DNA of 64,000 nucleotides from Brachycybe producta (lineage: Eukaryota; Arthropoda; Diplopoda; Playtdesmida; Andrognathidae). The stretch lies in assembly GCA_036925085.1 (NCBI GenBank), contig JAUPFP010000023.1, forward strand, positions 1-64,000, written 5' to 3'. Below the pieces are notes generated by a model. It had not been told where the DNA came from. It searched no databases and saw nothing but the letters and a program-made list of their open reading frames with translations. The translations under genes and the position numbers were made by a program. Every line of letters begins with the position of its first letter. Positions within the stretch are counted from its first letter, which is position 1. Shown here one piece after another: positions 22,750 to 38,430 of this stretch.

Positions 22750-23338
22750 TATTGTAGTCTAGCATTTAACACATTTAGTTCTAAACCAAAATATAACCAA
22801 AAACAAGTGAAATTTGCAAAGAAACAGCAAAAAAAACAACGAAAACAAAACTGACTGAATAGTGAATACAAAAAAAAATTCAAGAAACGGAACCGGAAAT
22901 GTAAAAAAAAATTTTTTATACTCTAGCACCCAGATCATAAAATATTATTTATTACTATATAAATATGTAATTCAAATTTTTATTTGTATTAATAAAATTG
23001 AGGTTAGTTTAAAACATTTATCTTGTATATGTTGAGTAATTTATTTATTTATGACGTTTGTATGAAATGAGGCTACAATTGTGGATGTATCGCTCTGGGT
23101 TCGAGAGTAGAGCGATTGCGACCACTTTTAGAGAATTGGCTTTACGTCTGATATTTGAATCATATTATGCTTAGGTGACAGTAGTCCTAACATGGCGGGT
23201 TTACCATGACTACCTTGCATAAAAATTGCCATATTTGTACATCCCCTACGATTCAACGTTGTACTTTAAATTTACCTGTATGTTACGTGTTAAATGCCCT
23301 GTCCCCTTTTTCTGAATTAGATCTTGCGAGGCAGCAAC
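22750..23338. promoter_or_regulatory. Shared head-to-head spacer of GTF2A2 and LYSMD
   Basis: About 590 bp between divergent start codons. It contains an AACATGGCGGG motif (near 23190) of the YY1 type. Shared promoter function is inferred from the arrangement. Confidence 0.4.
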
Positions 23339-26300
23339 ATGGCCGAAGGTTGTGGTGTTGATGAGCGGGTTTCAATACGCCAAAGTGCCAAATCTCACAA
23401 GAAATACGGCAGCACATCGAACCACATGAAACGAAACGACGTCTACATACAACACAATGTTGTTCCCAGTGATACTCTTCAAGGGATAGCCTTAAGATAT
23501 GGAGTTTCGGTAAGTATCTCTTGCGAGGGGGGTTGAGTCGATTAAATGTGGGTCGTAAAAAGGGAGGTCGGGTGAAGAAGGGTGATAGTAAGGGAAGGGT
23601 TAAGGTAACATATACCCTCCCTTCCCTTCTTCACCTTTGTAGTTACGTCAGTCACGAGATTATCACGTGCACCTGGTGCACGTGCAGACGAAATCGTTTG
23701 TTTATATTGAGAGAATGCGATTTTATCCTTTATGATCGTTCAAAATGAACTTTGTTGTCATTTCCATAAAAATTCGGGTTGGGGAATTGGGAGGGGGGGG
23801 GGGGTGCGTGGGTTAAGGGGTAATACAAATTTTAAACATATTATGTAACAAATATATGAATCATATTTTGTTCAAGAATTTTTCAGCATTGAAGATATAT
23901 GAAGTTATCTGTTGGTTGTTTTCCCCTGGTTCTTGCAGTTGTTCTTATGAGAAGCCATCATGACAATTTGGCCATTAAGGTGGTTTTAAAGTGTAAACAT
24001 CTCTAGAAGTCAGACTATTCTTTCTTTCAGGTGCAAAATGAAGAGAAACTTGAATGTGTTTTAGAAACTAGAAAGGTAGCACAATCACCTATCTTGTTGA
24101 TATCAAACAAAAATAAGCTTTTAAGCAAATGACGTTTAGCAGACGATGTTTTTTAATATAAAACGTTTATTTTAAAATATATCTTCCGAATATCCCTTCT
24201 AGTTTTTTTTTAAAACACTAGTTTCTATAAATTTTCTTCCTGGAAGACAGAATAATCATAATTCGTAAAACAAGTTATTCATAAATAATCTTAAAGCCGT
24301 AAATTTCATTCTTGGGACAAATTACTTTACAAAATAATTCATTACAATTATTAATTAATTCCGTGAAAAAACTAATTATGCATTACAATTACTTTCCAAT
24401 TACAAATCAGGTGTGTGACATCAAGTTCCCCATATTATTTGTTGATCACAAAAATAGGAAAACAAAAATTTAATGAAAGTAATTGTAATTTTTTTTTTAT
24501 TAGAAAAGGCAATTAATTGTAATTATAATTTACAAAGTTTTTAGCAAGAAATGTGGTGAATCACTAATTATTTTTTAAAAAAATACAATTTCTGCGTCTT
24601 TGTACGTTTTTTTGATGGGAAATCCTGTTAAGCAGTTTCACTTTTTCTATTTTGAAGTGTTTTCTTTTTTTTAAAAAAAAAACTAAACTTAAAAGTTTAC
24701 TAAGGTGTGTTAAAAATTAACATTTTCTCTAAAATAAAACTAAAATTTTTGAAAATAAACGAATTTTTAGCAATTATTGTCCTCACACCCAGATGATCCC
24801 ACTTTAAACACATCTCCATCATTAAAACAACTTATAAAGAGCTAAACAAAATAAGAGGCCAACCTGAAATAAGTTAAACTGAATAAGTTTAGACAGAAGC
24901 CACGTTTGTTCTATTTTTCACCAGTTGAAATTTTCCCAAAAAGTTCAAATTTTCACCCCAATGGAAACAAGGAAGAATGAATGCTTTTAGTCAAAAGTAG
25001 AGCTGAACTGATCAACTTTAGATATGAAGTTTCATGTAAATGTTGATGAGTTTAGCTCTACCTTTAACTAAGCAAGTCATTAAACATACCACCACCTCTA
25101 ATACCTTGTACTCACACATGAGTTAAATGAATTCAAATTAAATGTGTTTAGGTGAATTATACGGAATCCAGTTAAGGACATGAACACCAAATAAAAATTG
25201 ACTTTATTATTAATATTTTAAATTGAAATACTAAATCAATATTTTGTCAATAGTTTATCTGATTAACTCAATATTTTCAAGATTATTAACTGAATAAATT
25301 GAATTCGACGACATATTGTTTGTTTGTCCTTCACAGAGGGCTCTGTAGAACACGTTTATTATTTAAATGCATTTAAATTAGCAGGTGTGTATTAGGTATA
25401 AGAGAATACGACCCCCTTAAATTATGGTTTAGTTAAGACAACAAATTAATTCTTATCCTGTTTTATCTGTTTGTCACTTCCGCAATTTACCTATTTCTTC
25501 ACTTTAGCTGTTTGTTTAGCTGTGTGTGTGTGTTGTCTTGTTTTTAGTTCTTTAGCGCTTCAGTAAATTTGATTTTTTTTATTAATAAAAGAAATTCCTA
25601 TTTATATTTATGAACACTACCAATATACACAATTGTGATTGTAATTAATGACCTTCATTTTGAATACAATTTCATCAGACTCAGCTATTATTCAATTTGC
25701 AAGTAATCAAATTATTTAGAGAAAGAGAAATTATTATCTCTTTTGATTATTTTATCTTTTATTTTTGTGCCAGGCGTTTCTCGCATTTTATGAAACGTTA
25801 ATTAATAGTTTCTTTCACAATCATTAAATACGTTTTTCGCAATTGTTGACTTTTGACAAAAAAATAAAAGTGACAATTACTTGTAAGAAACAAAACAACA
25901 TTCTTTGGAAAAAACAAAAAAACTGCTTTGTGCTGGTTTTAATTAATAATTTCATAAATTTGAAGTAGCTGGCAACATTACAAAGAGCAAGTTTAAAAAC
26001 TTTGATGACGTCACTGTAGATTGAATGATATTAAACACTAGTGTCACTTTTCAATGAATAAATTTTAAATTTTGGTTTTTGAGTGCAATGAACGTATTGA
26101 GATGGATTTCATATAAAAAAGCAGAGAGAAATCCAGCACGTGCGCATAACATTACTGAAAAACGCGTGCAAAAGTCTGAATTTGCATAGAGGTCTGTGGC
26201 GCGGGTGCAGCGAGTTGTCACGTGTTGCTTACATATTTATGAACCTGCTGGAGAGAGCTTTTGATTGGGATTGTGCGGTGCGGACCACACTCCACTCATA

Positions 26301-27785
26301 TGCGTGGTTTTTTTTAGAGCTAATATACTGCAATAATGTGGCGTAGCGATGTGCTTTAGGCGCCAGTCTCCAAAAAGGCGCCTTCAGATCTTATTTTAAT
26401 TAAGAGTTTTATATTAATTAGTAAGATGTTATTTCACCTTTGAATTCAAGCCTCTAACTTAGGGTTCTCCACGAAATGCACTACTGCAATAGATTTTCAA
26501 AAATGTCTTATTTGTTATTTACTAGATGGAACAGATCAGAAGAGCAAATAAAATCTGGGCTAACGACAGTCTTTTCCTAAGAAAGACGTTGGATATTCCA
26601 GTTCCAAAGACTTCGTTCGATTCAATCTGTTGGGGAGAAGCGAATGGAAGCAGCAGTAGTAACAGTAGCAGCGGTGGTTCACCGTATTTGCCTTCTTCTT
26701 CCTCTTCTTCTAGAGACAACCCATGTTATTCGAGTAGCAATGGACCACGAAGGAATAGCGAACCCGTGGTAGATTCGGGAGCATCGGCAGCAGCTTCAAA
26801 GGATTGTGACGTTACGGTGGGAGGATCGGCATCCGATCAGACTATCGCTGACATTCTAATCAGGATAGATTCATCGATTGCGCAAACACGGAGTCAAGTG
26901 GAGAAGAGAGAGAAACTCCAAGAGTAGGTATACAGAGTAGTAAAAAGTAAAAGATGTGTCTAGTTAAAACTACTTAATGTCAATCAGTAGTAAATATTGT
27001 TAATTAGTAATTACCATAAAAAACTTTTCTCAGAAACGACTTTTTAAGACAAAACAAAATTCGTAATTTATTACAAATTAGAATAAGAGGTAAACTTTTG
27101 CTAAAGTATTTTTCAAAGTTTTTATATTTAAAAATAAACTTTTTGTGGCAATTTGAAATGATTTCGAATTGATCGAATTATGTATTAGAGATCATTTCCG
27201 AACTGACATGAAAAGTTTATTTTTTAACGATATTTTCATACAAATACTTTCAAAGCACACATTCGTTCACTATTCTAGTTTTCGATAAACTTTTGAATTA
27301 CTCTTTTTAAAGTTGCTTCTGAAATGATGTTTAAACGTAGATTATGTAAACGTCTGTCGTAACTTTTGTCTTCAATGTGTGAAACACCGCAAGATATAAT
27401 TTTTCTGTGATTTAAATATCCATTCCAGTTTGTATTTTTTATATATTTTTTATATTTGTACTTTTCGAATAAAAATCAATTTAAGAAAAGATTAAAATCT
27501 TTTGTTTTTTTTCTTTTCTTTACCTCTTTTGTTTTCCTTTCCGAACACAATAAAAGGTATTATTCTGATGACGGATTGTTCAGTCCGAGAAGAATAAGGT
27601 CTCATCACCACCATCAGCCTCGTATGCGACAGTCGTTATTATCTGAACAGCAACAACAGCAGCGGTATGATAGCGATCCTCTTCAAGTGGCGACGATTCA
27701 TCCGGTCGTTATGACGCAGGGTCGCAAGGTTCAGTCTTCCCTACAAAGGCTACAGAAAGAACAAGATGAAATGTTTGAATTGTAG
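23339..27785 (+). CDS. LYSMD2: LysM-domain protein, LYSMD1/2 type
   Basis: Three exons, 23339-23509, 26526-26923 and 27557-27785, give 266 codons (265 aa). A KKYGSTS motif leads into a single LysM domain at about residues 37-85 (HNVVPSDTLQGIALRYGVS, then MEQIRRANKIWANDSLFLRK and TLDIPV), matching vertebrate LYSMD2 nearly position for position. The domain is split by a 3-kb intron full of repeats. After it come Ser-rich low complexity (GSSSSNSSSGGS, SSSSSS), a likely short helix (ADILIRIDSSIAQTR) and a His/Gln-rich tail (HHHHQ, QQQQQ). There is no signal peptide or membrane segment, so it is probably intracellular. The cellular function of LYSMD1/2 is not established. The second donor (GTAGGT) directly overlaps an in-frame TAG, so retention of intron 2 would truncate the protein. 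Confidence 0.93.
23978..24280. repeat. Family A MITE in LYSMD intron 1
   Basis: The left end AAGGTGGTTTTAAAGTGTAA is intact. GTGTTTTAGAAACTAGAAAG and an inverted CCCTTCTAGTTTTTT follow. Confidence 0.8.
25113..25390. repeat. Family B MITE, intact reference copy
   Basis: The TIRs are about 40 bp: CACACATGAGTTAAATGAAT on the left and, read inward from the right, ACACACCTGCTAATTTAAAT. It lies in LYSMD intron 1. Confidence 0.85.
27090..27330. repeat. Family A MITE, degraded, LYSMD intron 2
   Basis: AAAATAAACTTTTTGTGGCA at the left and TTATTTTTTAACGATATTTT inverted at the right. Confidence 0.5.
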
Positions 27786-29185
27786 TCGAGATTTCAAATT
27801 ATGTAAATTAGTTATATATTAATTATGAAATGAACTGTTTAAACAAACAAAAATAAGGATGAAAAGGATTCATTTTCAAAGAGGGTCACAAAAAATCAAC
27901 TTTTGTTTTTCTTTTTCATTTTGTTGTGTAAAGTAAATTTTTTTTTAATGTTAAGATTTGCACTTTGAGATAGTTTGTGAAAATTTAGTTTGCATCGAGT
28001 AGATATTTGTTTTTCTTGTTTAAAAAATAGGCTAAGGGGCTGTAATTCTGTAATACTTGAGTTGACACTGAAGGACGAGGCCGTTTTCCAAGGTTTTAAG
28101 AAAATAGTCATTAAAAATATGTATTTCAATTGGCCAATCAAAAAAAATATGTAAATATTTCTAGAGTTTGTGTGAAACGTGTAAGAGTCTTCAGAATTGA
28201 GATTCAAGAATAAATTAAAAATTTATTACTTAAGAGAAGTGGTTCCCAAACGCTTTTTTTTTTGCCTAGAAAGATCACGGCACAACAAGGATCATGGTAC
28301 AATGGTGGGCCATAGCAGTCTTTGAAAACCACTTGTTTTTATTTATTTTGCTTTTTCCAATAAAATTAATATTTATTTGAAAGTATTAAAATTTTATTAA
28401 CACATTTGATATAACATGCAAAATGTCATGGCATATCTAGCAAAACTCATGGCACACTAGTGTGCTGTGACACTCCCTTTGGGAATCACTGATCTAGAAA
28501 ATACTAAAAATCGTTTTTTTCTCACGTCATTATTATTATGGCAGGAGCCCAAATAAAAAAAACAAATATCCAAAGTTATGAAAATGTTTTATGTGATTGT
28601 TTTTTGTGTGTCATTTAAATGAGGGCAGATGAAGGGGTTCCAGATTAGAGTGAAACTTATTTTGTTACTCACAAAGAGGAAAATAATTCGTGCAATATGA
28701 AAATGCACTAGTCATAATAAAATGTTTTAACGGTTTAACCTTGGATTGATGACAATAAAATTTTTATCCGTTTTGTGTTTATATACATGTATATACTTAG
28801 TGTTATCAACTTAACCACTCATGATAACTGCTGATAACATGATGAAAAAACAACCAATTGACTTTTGTTTCACTTGATAATTTTGTTGAAATTTAACAGT
28901 TTATTGTGAAGAAAAAATTCAATGTGATCATAATATATGAACATATCAATATGGGAAAAAAGGAGATATAAATGAATGAAAGAGGGAAATATGTTAATTA
29001 CTTAGTTTGTGGAATGTTTCAGACCTTATAAGAACGCTTCTTTTTTTTAAATTATAATTGCTGCATTACATCAAATGTTAAAATAACCAAAATTCAAGAA
29101 AATTAATATAATTTATTGTCTACAAAACAAATTTGTCTTGTATTATTTTATTCAAATTACATTATACACCCTTAAAATAATTAAC
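27786..29185. other. Spacer after LYSMD
   Basis: The LYSMD 3' region, with AATAAA at about 28209-28214, then the hAT-like element 28237-28491. The rest is AT-rich with no supported gene. Confidence 0.6.
28237..28491. mobile_element. Old hAT-like element
   Basis: The left AAGTGGTTCCCAAACGC and the right end (minus strand) CAGTGATTCCCAAAGGG form a TIR of the type common at hAT ends. No clean target duplication remains. Confidence 0.65.
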
Positions 29186-30530
29186 AATGAATACATTAAG
29201 ACCAAAACAACAATGATTTACCTCAATGCCTAAAACAAAAGATAATATCAATGAATAAGCAACTTAGTAAAGTAAAAAAAACAAAAAAAATAGTAAACTT
29301 CAAAGTAAAAAAATCAGTTATTTAAATCGCATGTATTATCAGAAGAATTCAAAAACACGGACGAAATATCATCACTTAAGACATTCGACATTAATACACT
29401 TTAAAATAGAAACTTCAATTACCATTGCACAATTGCAACTCCAACAAGATACCTAATGTCAGAAACACCTAAAAAAAAAGGTAACTTGAATGAATAATAA
29501 CGCAGTAAATTACAAACATCAAATAATTTCAAATTAAATAAAAATCAGTTATTTAAATCACAAGTATTATCAGAAGAAGTCAAAAACACGGACTAAATAT
29601 CATCACTTAAGACAATCTATATCAATCAAAAAGCTTTAAAATAGAACCTTCAATTACCAATTGAACGATGGAAAATCCAACTCCTCATAAAATGGTCGAA
29701 ATACCTAAAAAAAAAATAATTTCAATGAATTAGCGCTGCAGTAAATTACAAGCATCAAATAATTTCAAAGTAAATAAAAATCAGTTATTTAAATCACAAG
29801 TATTATCAGAAGAATTCAAAAACACGGACTAAATATCATCACTTAAGACAAATCTACAATAATACGCTTTGAAATAGAAATTTCAATTACCATTGAACAA
29901 TTGCAACTCCAGCAAAATCCGTAATGGCTGAAACACCTAAAAAAGGTAACTTGAGTGAATAAAAAGCAGTAAATTATAAACATCAAATAGTTTCAAGGTA
30001 AATAAAAATCAGTTATTTAAATCACAAGTATTATCAGAAGAATTCAAAAACACGGACTAAATATCATCACTTAAGGCAATCTACATTAATACGCTTTAAA
30101 GTAGAAATTTCAATTACCACTGAACGATTGCAAATCCAACAAGAAACGCAATGACCAAAACGCCTAAAAAAAAAAAGGTAACTTGAATGAATAAAACGCA
30201 GTAAATTACAAACATCAAATAATTTCAAAGTAAATAAAAATCAGTTATTTAAATCACAAGTATTATCAGAAGAATTCAAAAACACGGACTAAATATCATC
30301 ACTTAAGACAAGATAATCAAAAAGCTTTAAAATATAAACTTTAATTACCAATGAAAAGATCTCAAATTCCAAAAAGATACCTAAAAAAAGAAACTTGAAT
30401 GACTAAACTGCAGTAAAATTAAAAATAAGACTAGAATTCAAAGTAAAATATCAGTTATTAAATCCCATACGATACTATCAGAAGAATTTAACAACACAGA
30501 CTAGAATATATCACTTTAAGACAAATTGAT
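29186..30530 (-). repeat. Tandem array, about 232-bp unit, with mini-exon-like segments
   Basis: The conserved block ATCAGTTATTTAAATCACAA starts at 29313, 29544, 29780, 30008, 30240 and 30450, so the spacing is about 228-236 (the last 210). On the minus strand each unit has a pyrimidine tract plus AG, a segment of about 46 nt, and a GTAATT donor-like site. The candidate segments are 29186-29229, 29423-29468, 29658-29704, 29891-29936, 30118-30163 and a short one at 30349-30380. Read in the same phase, three of them encode GVSDIRYLVGVAIVQW, GVSAITDFAGVAIVQW and GVLVIAFLVGFAIVQW. The unit at 29658 has a stop. No flanking exons of a host gene were found. Confidence 0.75.
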
Positions 30531-30641
30531 GGTTATTAACTTATTAAGATATTGTGGATCCCATGAAAAGTTACAAATTTTCACACATTTTATCGATTGC
30601 ATAAGTTTTACCCTTATCAAACATCATTTAAAATATTTAAA

Positions 30642-30888
30642 TTGTAACCTGGACGACATCCGGTGCGGTGCCGGGGTCAGTTAACGATGAATGATGAGAT
30701 GACAACGGGCCATCCAGCCCACAATCGAGCGAAATGTGTTTTATGACTGGCTGCCCAGTCTGACGGATCTCAATGCCAGCAAAAATGCATGAAAGACAAA
30801 CAACCACCCTGCTCCAAACGGGATTCGAACCCAGAACCCCCAGTGCCACAAGCAGTGATTACAACCACAAGGGCCACCAGACCCTTAA
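30642..30888 (-). mobile_element. tRNA-derived SINE
   Basis: On the minus strand the 5' part is tRNA-like, with a B box GGTTCGAATCC (about 30821-30831) and A-box-like TGGTGGCCCTTGTGG. A conserved-looking body follows (GATTGTGGGCTGGATGG, CCCGGCACCGCACCGG) and an AT-rich 3' end. The tRNA of origin is not clear. Confidence 0.75.
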
Positions 30889-31146
30889 ACTGCAGACTCA
30901 TAAAATGAAAAAAAAAAAAAAATCCATTCTCCCACGAAGAACCGGGCATTCAAACCATGAAACGACAAAGCAAGAAATCGGGTTATGTCAAATAGAAAAT
31001 GAACAAATCAAATATTACTTGCCTTTTTTTTACTACTAAATAATTTCGAGACAAATCTTAAAAAGTTATGACACACTCTTCTGTACTCTTGAACTTCATC
31101 GCTGTTTTTATTTCATAACCATCAAATTACAGCTTTTAATCATGTA

Positions 31147-34855
<3,709 letters not shown>

Positions 34856-35506
34856 TTTCACAGTTTTTAACTAAATTTAAGCAGGAATGTCCGTAACACG
34901 TGGACAACTCCCTGCTCTAAAATACGATCCCTCTCCAAAACGGAAGCGGAAACAAGACATATCACACCCTCCCACACAAAAAAAAACTCACAGCAGCGAT
35001 TTATCCGCTAACCGGAAGTTCGGAACTATATTTCCCGCCAAGGGCAACATGGCGACATTGAATTCCAGGTAAAATAAACCGGTTTCTTCCTATTTTAGGC
35101 TTTTGTTTGCCTTGGAAACTCTTAATAAATAAAAATAAATCATATTTTCCTTGTTAATTTTTTACTCTTAATTTTGGAATTTATTTTTGCTGTCCAAATA
35201 TTCTCGAAAATGTAGAAATTTGAGCCGATTTTGAACTATACTTTTGAGTTCCCTTTGGCCCAAATGACGATTTCAACACGCGCTCTTGTATAACCTTAGT
35301 GGCCATGTGTTTGTCACATGGTCTTTTCCATTTTTAGTCATTTAATCACATTGTATAACATAAAAATGTGTTTTTTTTGTTTCAAAAACCAATTGAGATT
35401 AGTCTGTTTTGTCTTTCAAATAGGTAACTTTTGGATTAGTTTCGTATCTGAGATCGAAACTTCCGGTTAACTTCTTGGCGATGTAAAACAAAATCCCTTC
35501 TTAAAT
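34856..35506. promoter_or_regulatory. Head-to-head promoter region of RPL4 and TBRG4
   Basis: About 650 bp. It contains ACCGGAAGT (ETS/GABP type, about 35013), TTTCCCGCCAAG (E2F type, about 35031) and CAACATGGCGAC (YY1 type, about 35046). The motifs fit housekeeping promoters; use is inferred. Confidence 0.45.
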
Positions 35507-38430
35507 ATGGCTTCAGCTCTTTTTCGCGTCATACGTTCCGGGTCATCCTACTTAAGTCGATCAAGTTCTTTGCGTTCTTTAAGTGGTGTATCGACATCAC
35601 TTTTTGTTCGTAACTCGAGTTCAACATTGAAGGTTTGCGAGAATGATTCTGCCACAAACAAGGGTTACCAAAAGGTGTATTTTGATTTTTTACAAAAACG
35701 ATCTATTTAAATAACGTGTGATTTGATTTTAAAACAAGTTTAAACCGACATTTTATTACTTTTTCTAGGCACAAAGTGTCGAATCTCTGTTCGAGTCCAT
35801 GTCTGCATCGAAGCCGTTATCAGTCGATAATGCTACAGGAATCTTGTTTTCCTTGGGTCGTCTTGTCGCTCAGAACGAAACAGATCCAAAAGATATCTTA
35901 AACGTTGCAAAATTCGATGAGATTTGTGCTGTAATAGATAAGAACATGAATTCGTTAAGTAATTCGACGTTACTTTCAACATTGAAGACTATTCTGAGTT
36001 TCGAAGTTGCATCGGACGATCCTTTCGTTCGTTCGCTCGAGATGCAAGTCTTGTGGAAGTTGCGAAAGATGAGTTTAAAACATTTGGTCATTCTTTTTGC
36101 GTTTCACGTTGGACACCAAGAGACGGAATTGCAACAGAAAGTTGTCTCGGAAGTTTTGTCTAAATTACAACAGCGTTGGTTCGAAGTTTCTAATTGTAGA
36201 GAAATTGTAACGCTCCTGCGTCACTCGTCGTACTTTCGTAACGATTACATCGGCAAATTAGAAGACCGAATCATCGATTTGATTGACACAATGTCGGTTG
36301 ATGATCTTCAGAAGATTTTCGTTACTCTATCAGAGCAGAAACTAAGACCAACTCATTTGTTGAGAGCGGTTGCTTTTCACATTTCAAAACACCAGCAGAA
36401 ACTTGGTGTAAAGCATATTGCGTCTCTCGTGAATGCAATGAACGCTCTTAACTATCCAGATTCTGCTCTTCTACAACGGTTATCAGAAGATCTCTTGGTC
36501 GAAATCGAAACAATAGAAAAGTCGACTACTGTTGCTGCACTTCTAACCGCCTTTGGTCGTCTTCAGTGGCGACATCCTGGTACATAATTGAAAATATTAA
36601 AATCAGATTATTTATTTTTATTCTAATGAGAAGAAAAAAAACTATAAAAACGACGCTTTTTTATAAAGGAATTTTAAGATTTTATTTGAAACTACGACAA
36701 TTGGTGAAATTCATAGTTGAATTTAATGACGATATCTTTTAAATTAAACTTTTTATGGCAATTTGAAAATTAACAGTTTTTTAGATATTAGTTTTACGAT
36801 GTTATATGAAGAGCTGATTTTCAATTTCTGATTATTCTGCTTTTCAGGAGCAACAATAAAGACAATTTGGTAGTGTGTTAGAAACTAGAACGGTAAATGA
36901 AAATAATGTAAAGAAGCGTCGTCTGCTTAATGTTGTGTGATTTTCAAACTCGCGTTAAAAAAAATGTTGAACGATGTCAACATAAAAATAACCCTTAAGT
37001 TATTGAACTACCCTTCTAGTTTCTAAAACACTCAATTTTATTGTAATTTTGTTCTTCGAAGACAGTATAACCAGAGTTAAAGAAGCGTTTACATTTTAAA
37101 ACCACCATAACCAGTCGTATTTCCATTTCTGTACCTCAATTGAATTGATCGTTCTTTAATTTTTCTCTGCACTGTTTTAGCTTTGTTGGAAGCGATCACC
37201 GACTGGATCAATAAGAACTTCGAAAAATGCCGTGTTTCCGACATGGTGGCCTACGTTCTAGCAGTTGCTCGACTGAATTTTACACCAATCGATAGCGAGA
37301 CGGTTTTTTTGAAGATTTTACCACGTTTAACGCGAGAGAATATCAAAATGGACACAGTTTGGTTGGACGTCGTATGGTCTTTAGCGATCATGCAAAGATT
37401 GACTTTGAATCATGTGAACTCCATTGTTTGTAGTTCGTTTTATAACAAATTGGTCGGTAAGTTATAAAATGAAGAGATCTTGCTCATGACGACGCCATTG
37501 TACAACTATTTAATTCAAAGTATTTTGTTATTAAAACAAAACAGATTATACCAGTTACCAGTCGATTTTATATCGGCGTAAAATTCTTAATGTTTATGCC
37601 GTGGCAAAATTGGAATTGGGATACAAAGAACCGTTAATGGACGACTTAGCAAAAGAAGATATTTTGGTTGGTTTGCGAGTTTTAATTAATATCTACTCGA
37701 ATTTTTATGGAGTTTATTCTATTTTTCTAGTTACAGCAATCAAAAGTTGATCAAGTTCTTTCCGATTCAATTTTGGACACGTTGAGTAACTTCGTTCCTA
37801 AAGGAAAATTTTTATCTTGTAATAGGTTGACTACGGCTGCTGTTTTCGTTGGTTAGTTTTCTAAAAACGTTATAATGGAACGGCTTCATTATTTCACTAG
37901 TTTTGTGGTTTAGATGCAGAGTTTGTTTTGGATAAGGACGGAAAACCTTTGCCACTTCAGGACTACACAACAAACTTTGGCGAAACAACGAGTGTGAAAC
38001 CTTTACCAACAGGCGCTCATAGGTGATTTACTAATGTAACTTTTTTTAAAAAGTAATCAGTTACTTTAACAACGCTGTTATTTTGTACTAAAAAGTTACA
38101 GATAAAATGTTCTGTTTTATTGATTTACAGAATAGCACTGTTAATTCGCGAATACAGAGATTTTACGTTAAATAGCGCCGGATTGTGTGGAATCGCCGAA
38201 TTAAGTGTTCGTATTTTACGAAAAAGTGGTTACGACGTCGTTCAGGTTAATCTCTTATTTCTGTCTCTGATTTTTTTTTATCGATTTTATGTTTTTGGGT
38301 CTAATTCTGTTCAATTTTTGTTTTCTAGGTTCCATATTCAGAATATAATATACAGGCGCCGACACTGAAACGATTACAGAGTCTTCAACAAAAAATCACT
38401 GAAACAATTAGTAATGCAAATAAATTGTGA
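35507..38430 (+). CDS. TBRG4: FAST kinase domain-containing protein 4 (mitochondrial RNA stability)
   Basis: Eight exons, 35507-35674, 35769-36579, 37181-37456, 37545-37666, 37731-37851, 37914-38022, 38131-38245 and 38329-38430, give 608 codons (607 aa; human 631). The Arg/Ser-rich, acid-poor N-terminus (MASALFRVIRSGSSYLSRSS) looks like a mitochondrial presequence. Helical repeats follow, then the FAST_1/FAST_2 region with VAYVLAVARLNFTPID and VWLDVVWSLAIMQ. DAEFVLDKDGKPLPLQDY is close to the TBRG4 block DAEVLLDSDGEFLPVRDF. A RAP domain closes the protein (IALLIREYRDFTLNSAGLCG, SGYDVVQVPYSEY). FASTK proteins bind and stabilise mitochondrial transcripts. A 3' AATAAA is at 38463-38468. Assignment to TBRG4 rather than another FASTKD rests on these blocks. 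Confidence 0.9.
36810..37102. repeat. Family A MITE in TBRG4 intron 2
   Basis: GTGTGTTAGAAACTAGAACG at the left; ACCCTTCTAGTTTCTAAAAC and the terminal TTACATTTTAAAACCACC at the right. Confidence 0.8.

Noticed and set aside
29313-30470. CRISPR array
   Set aside because: Units are about 232 bp with long near-identical blocks in a eukaryotic genome. There is no short repeat/unique spacer pattern and there are no cas genes.
30637-30849. Open frame MALGVLGSNPVWSRVVVCLS on the minus strand
   Set aside because: It is the SINE read as protein. GSNPVWSR is the translated B-box region.
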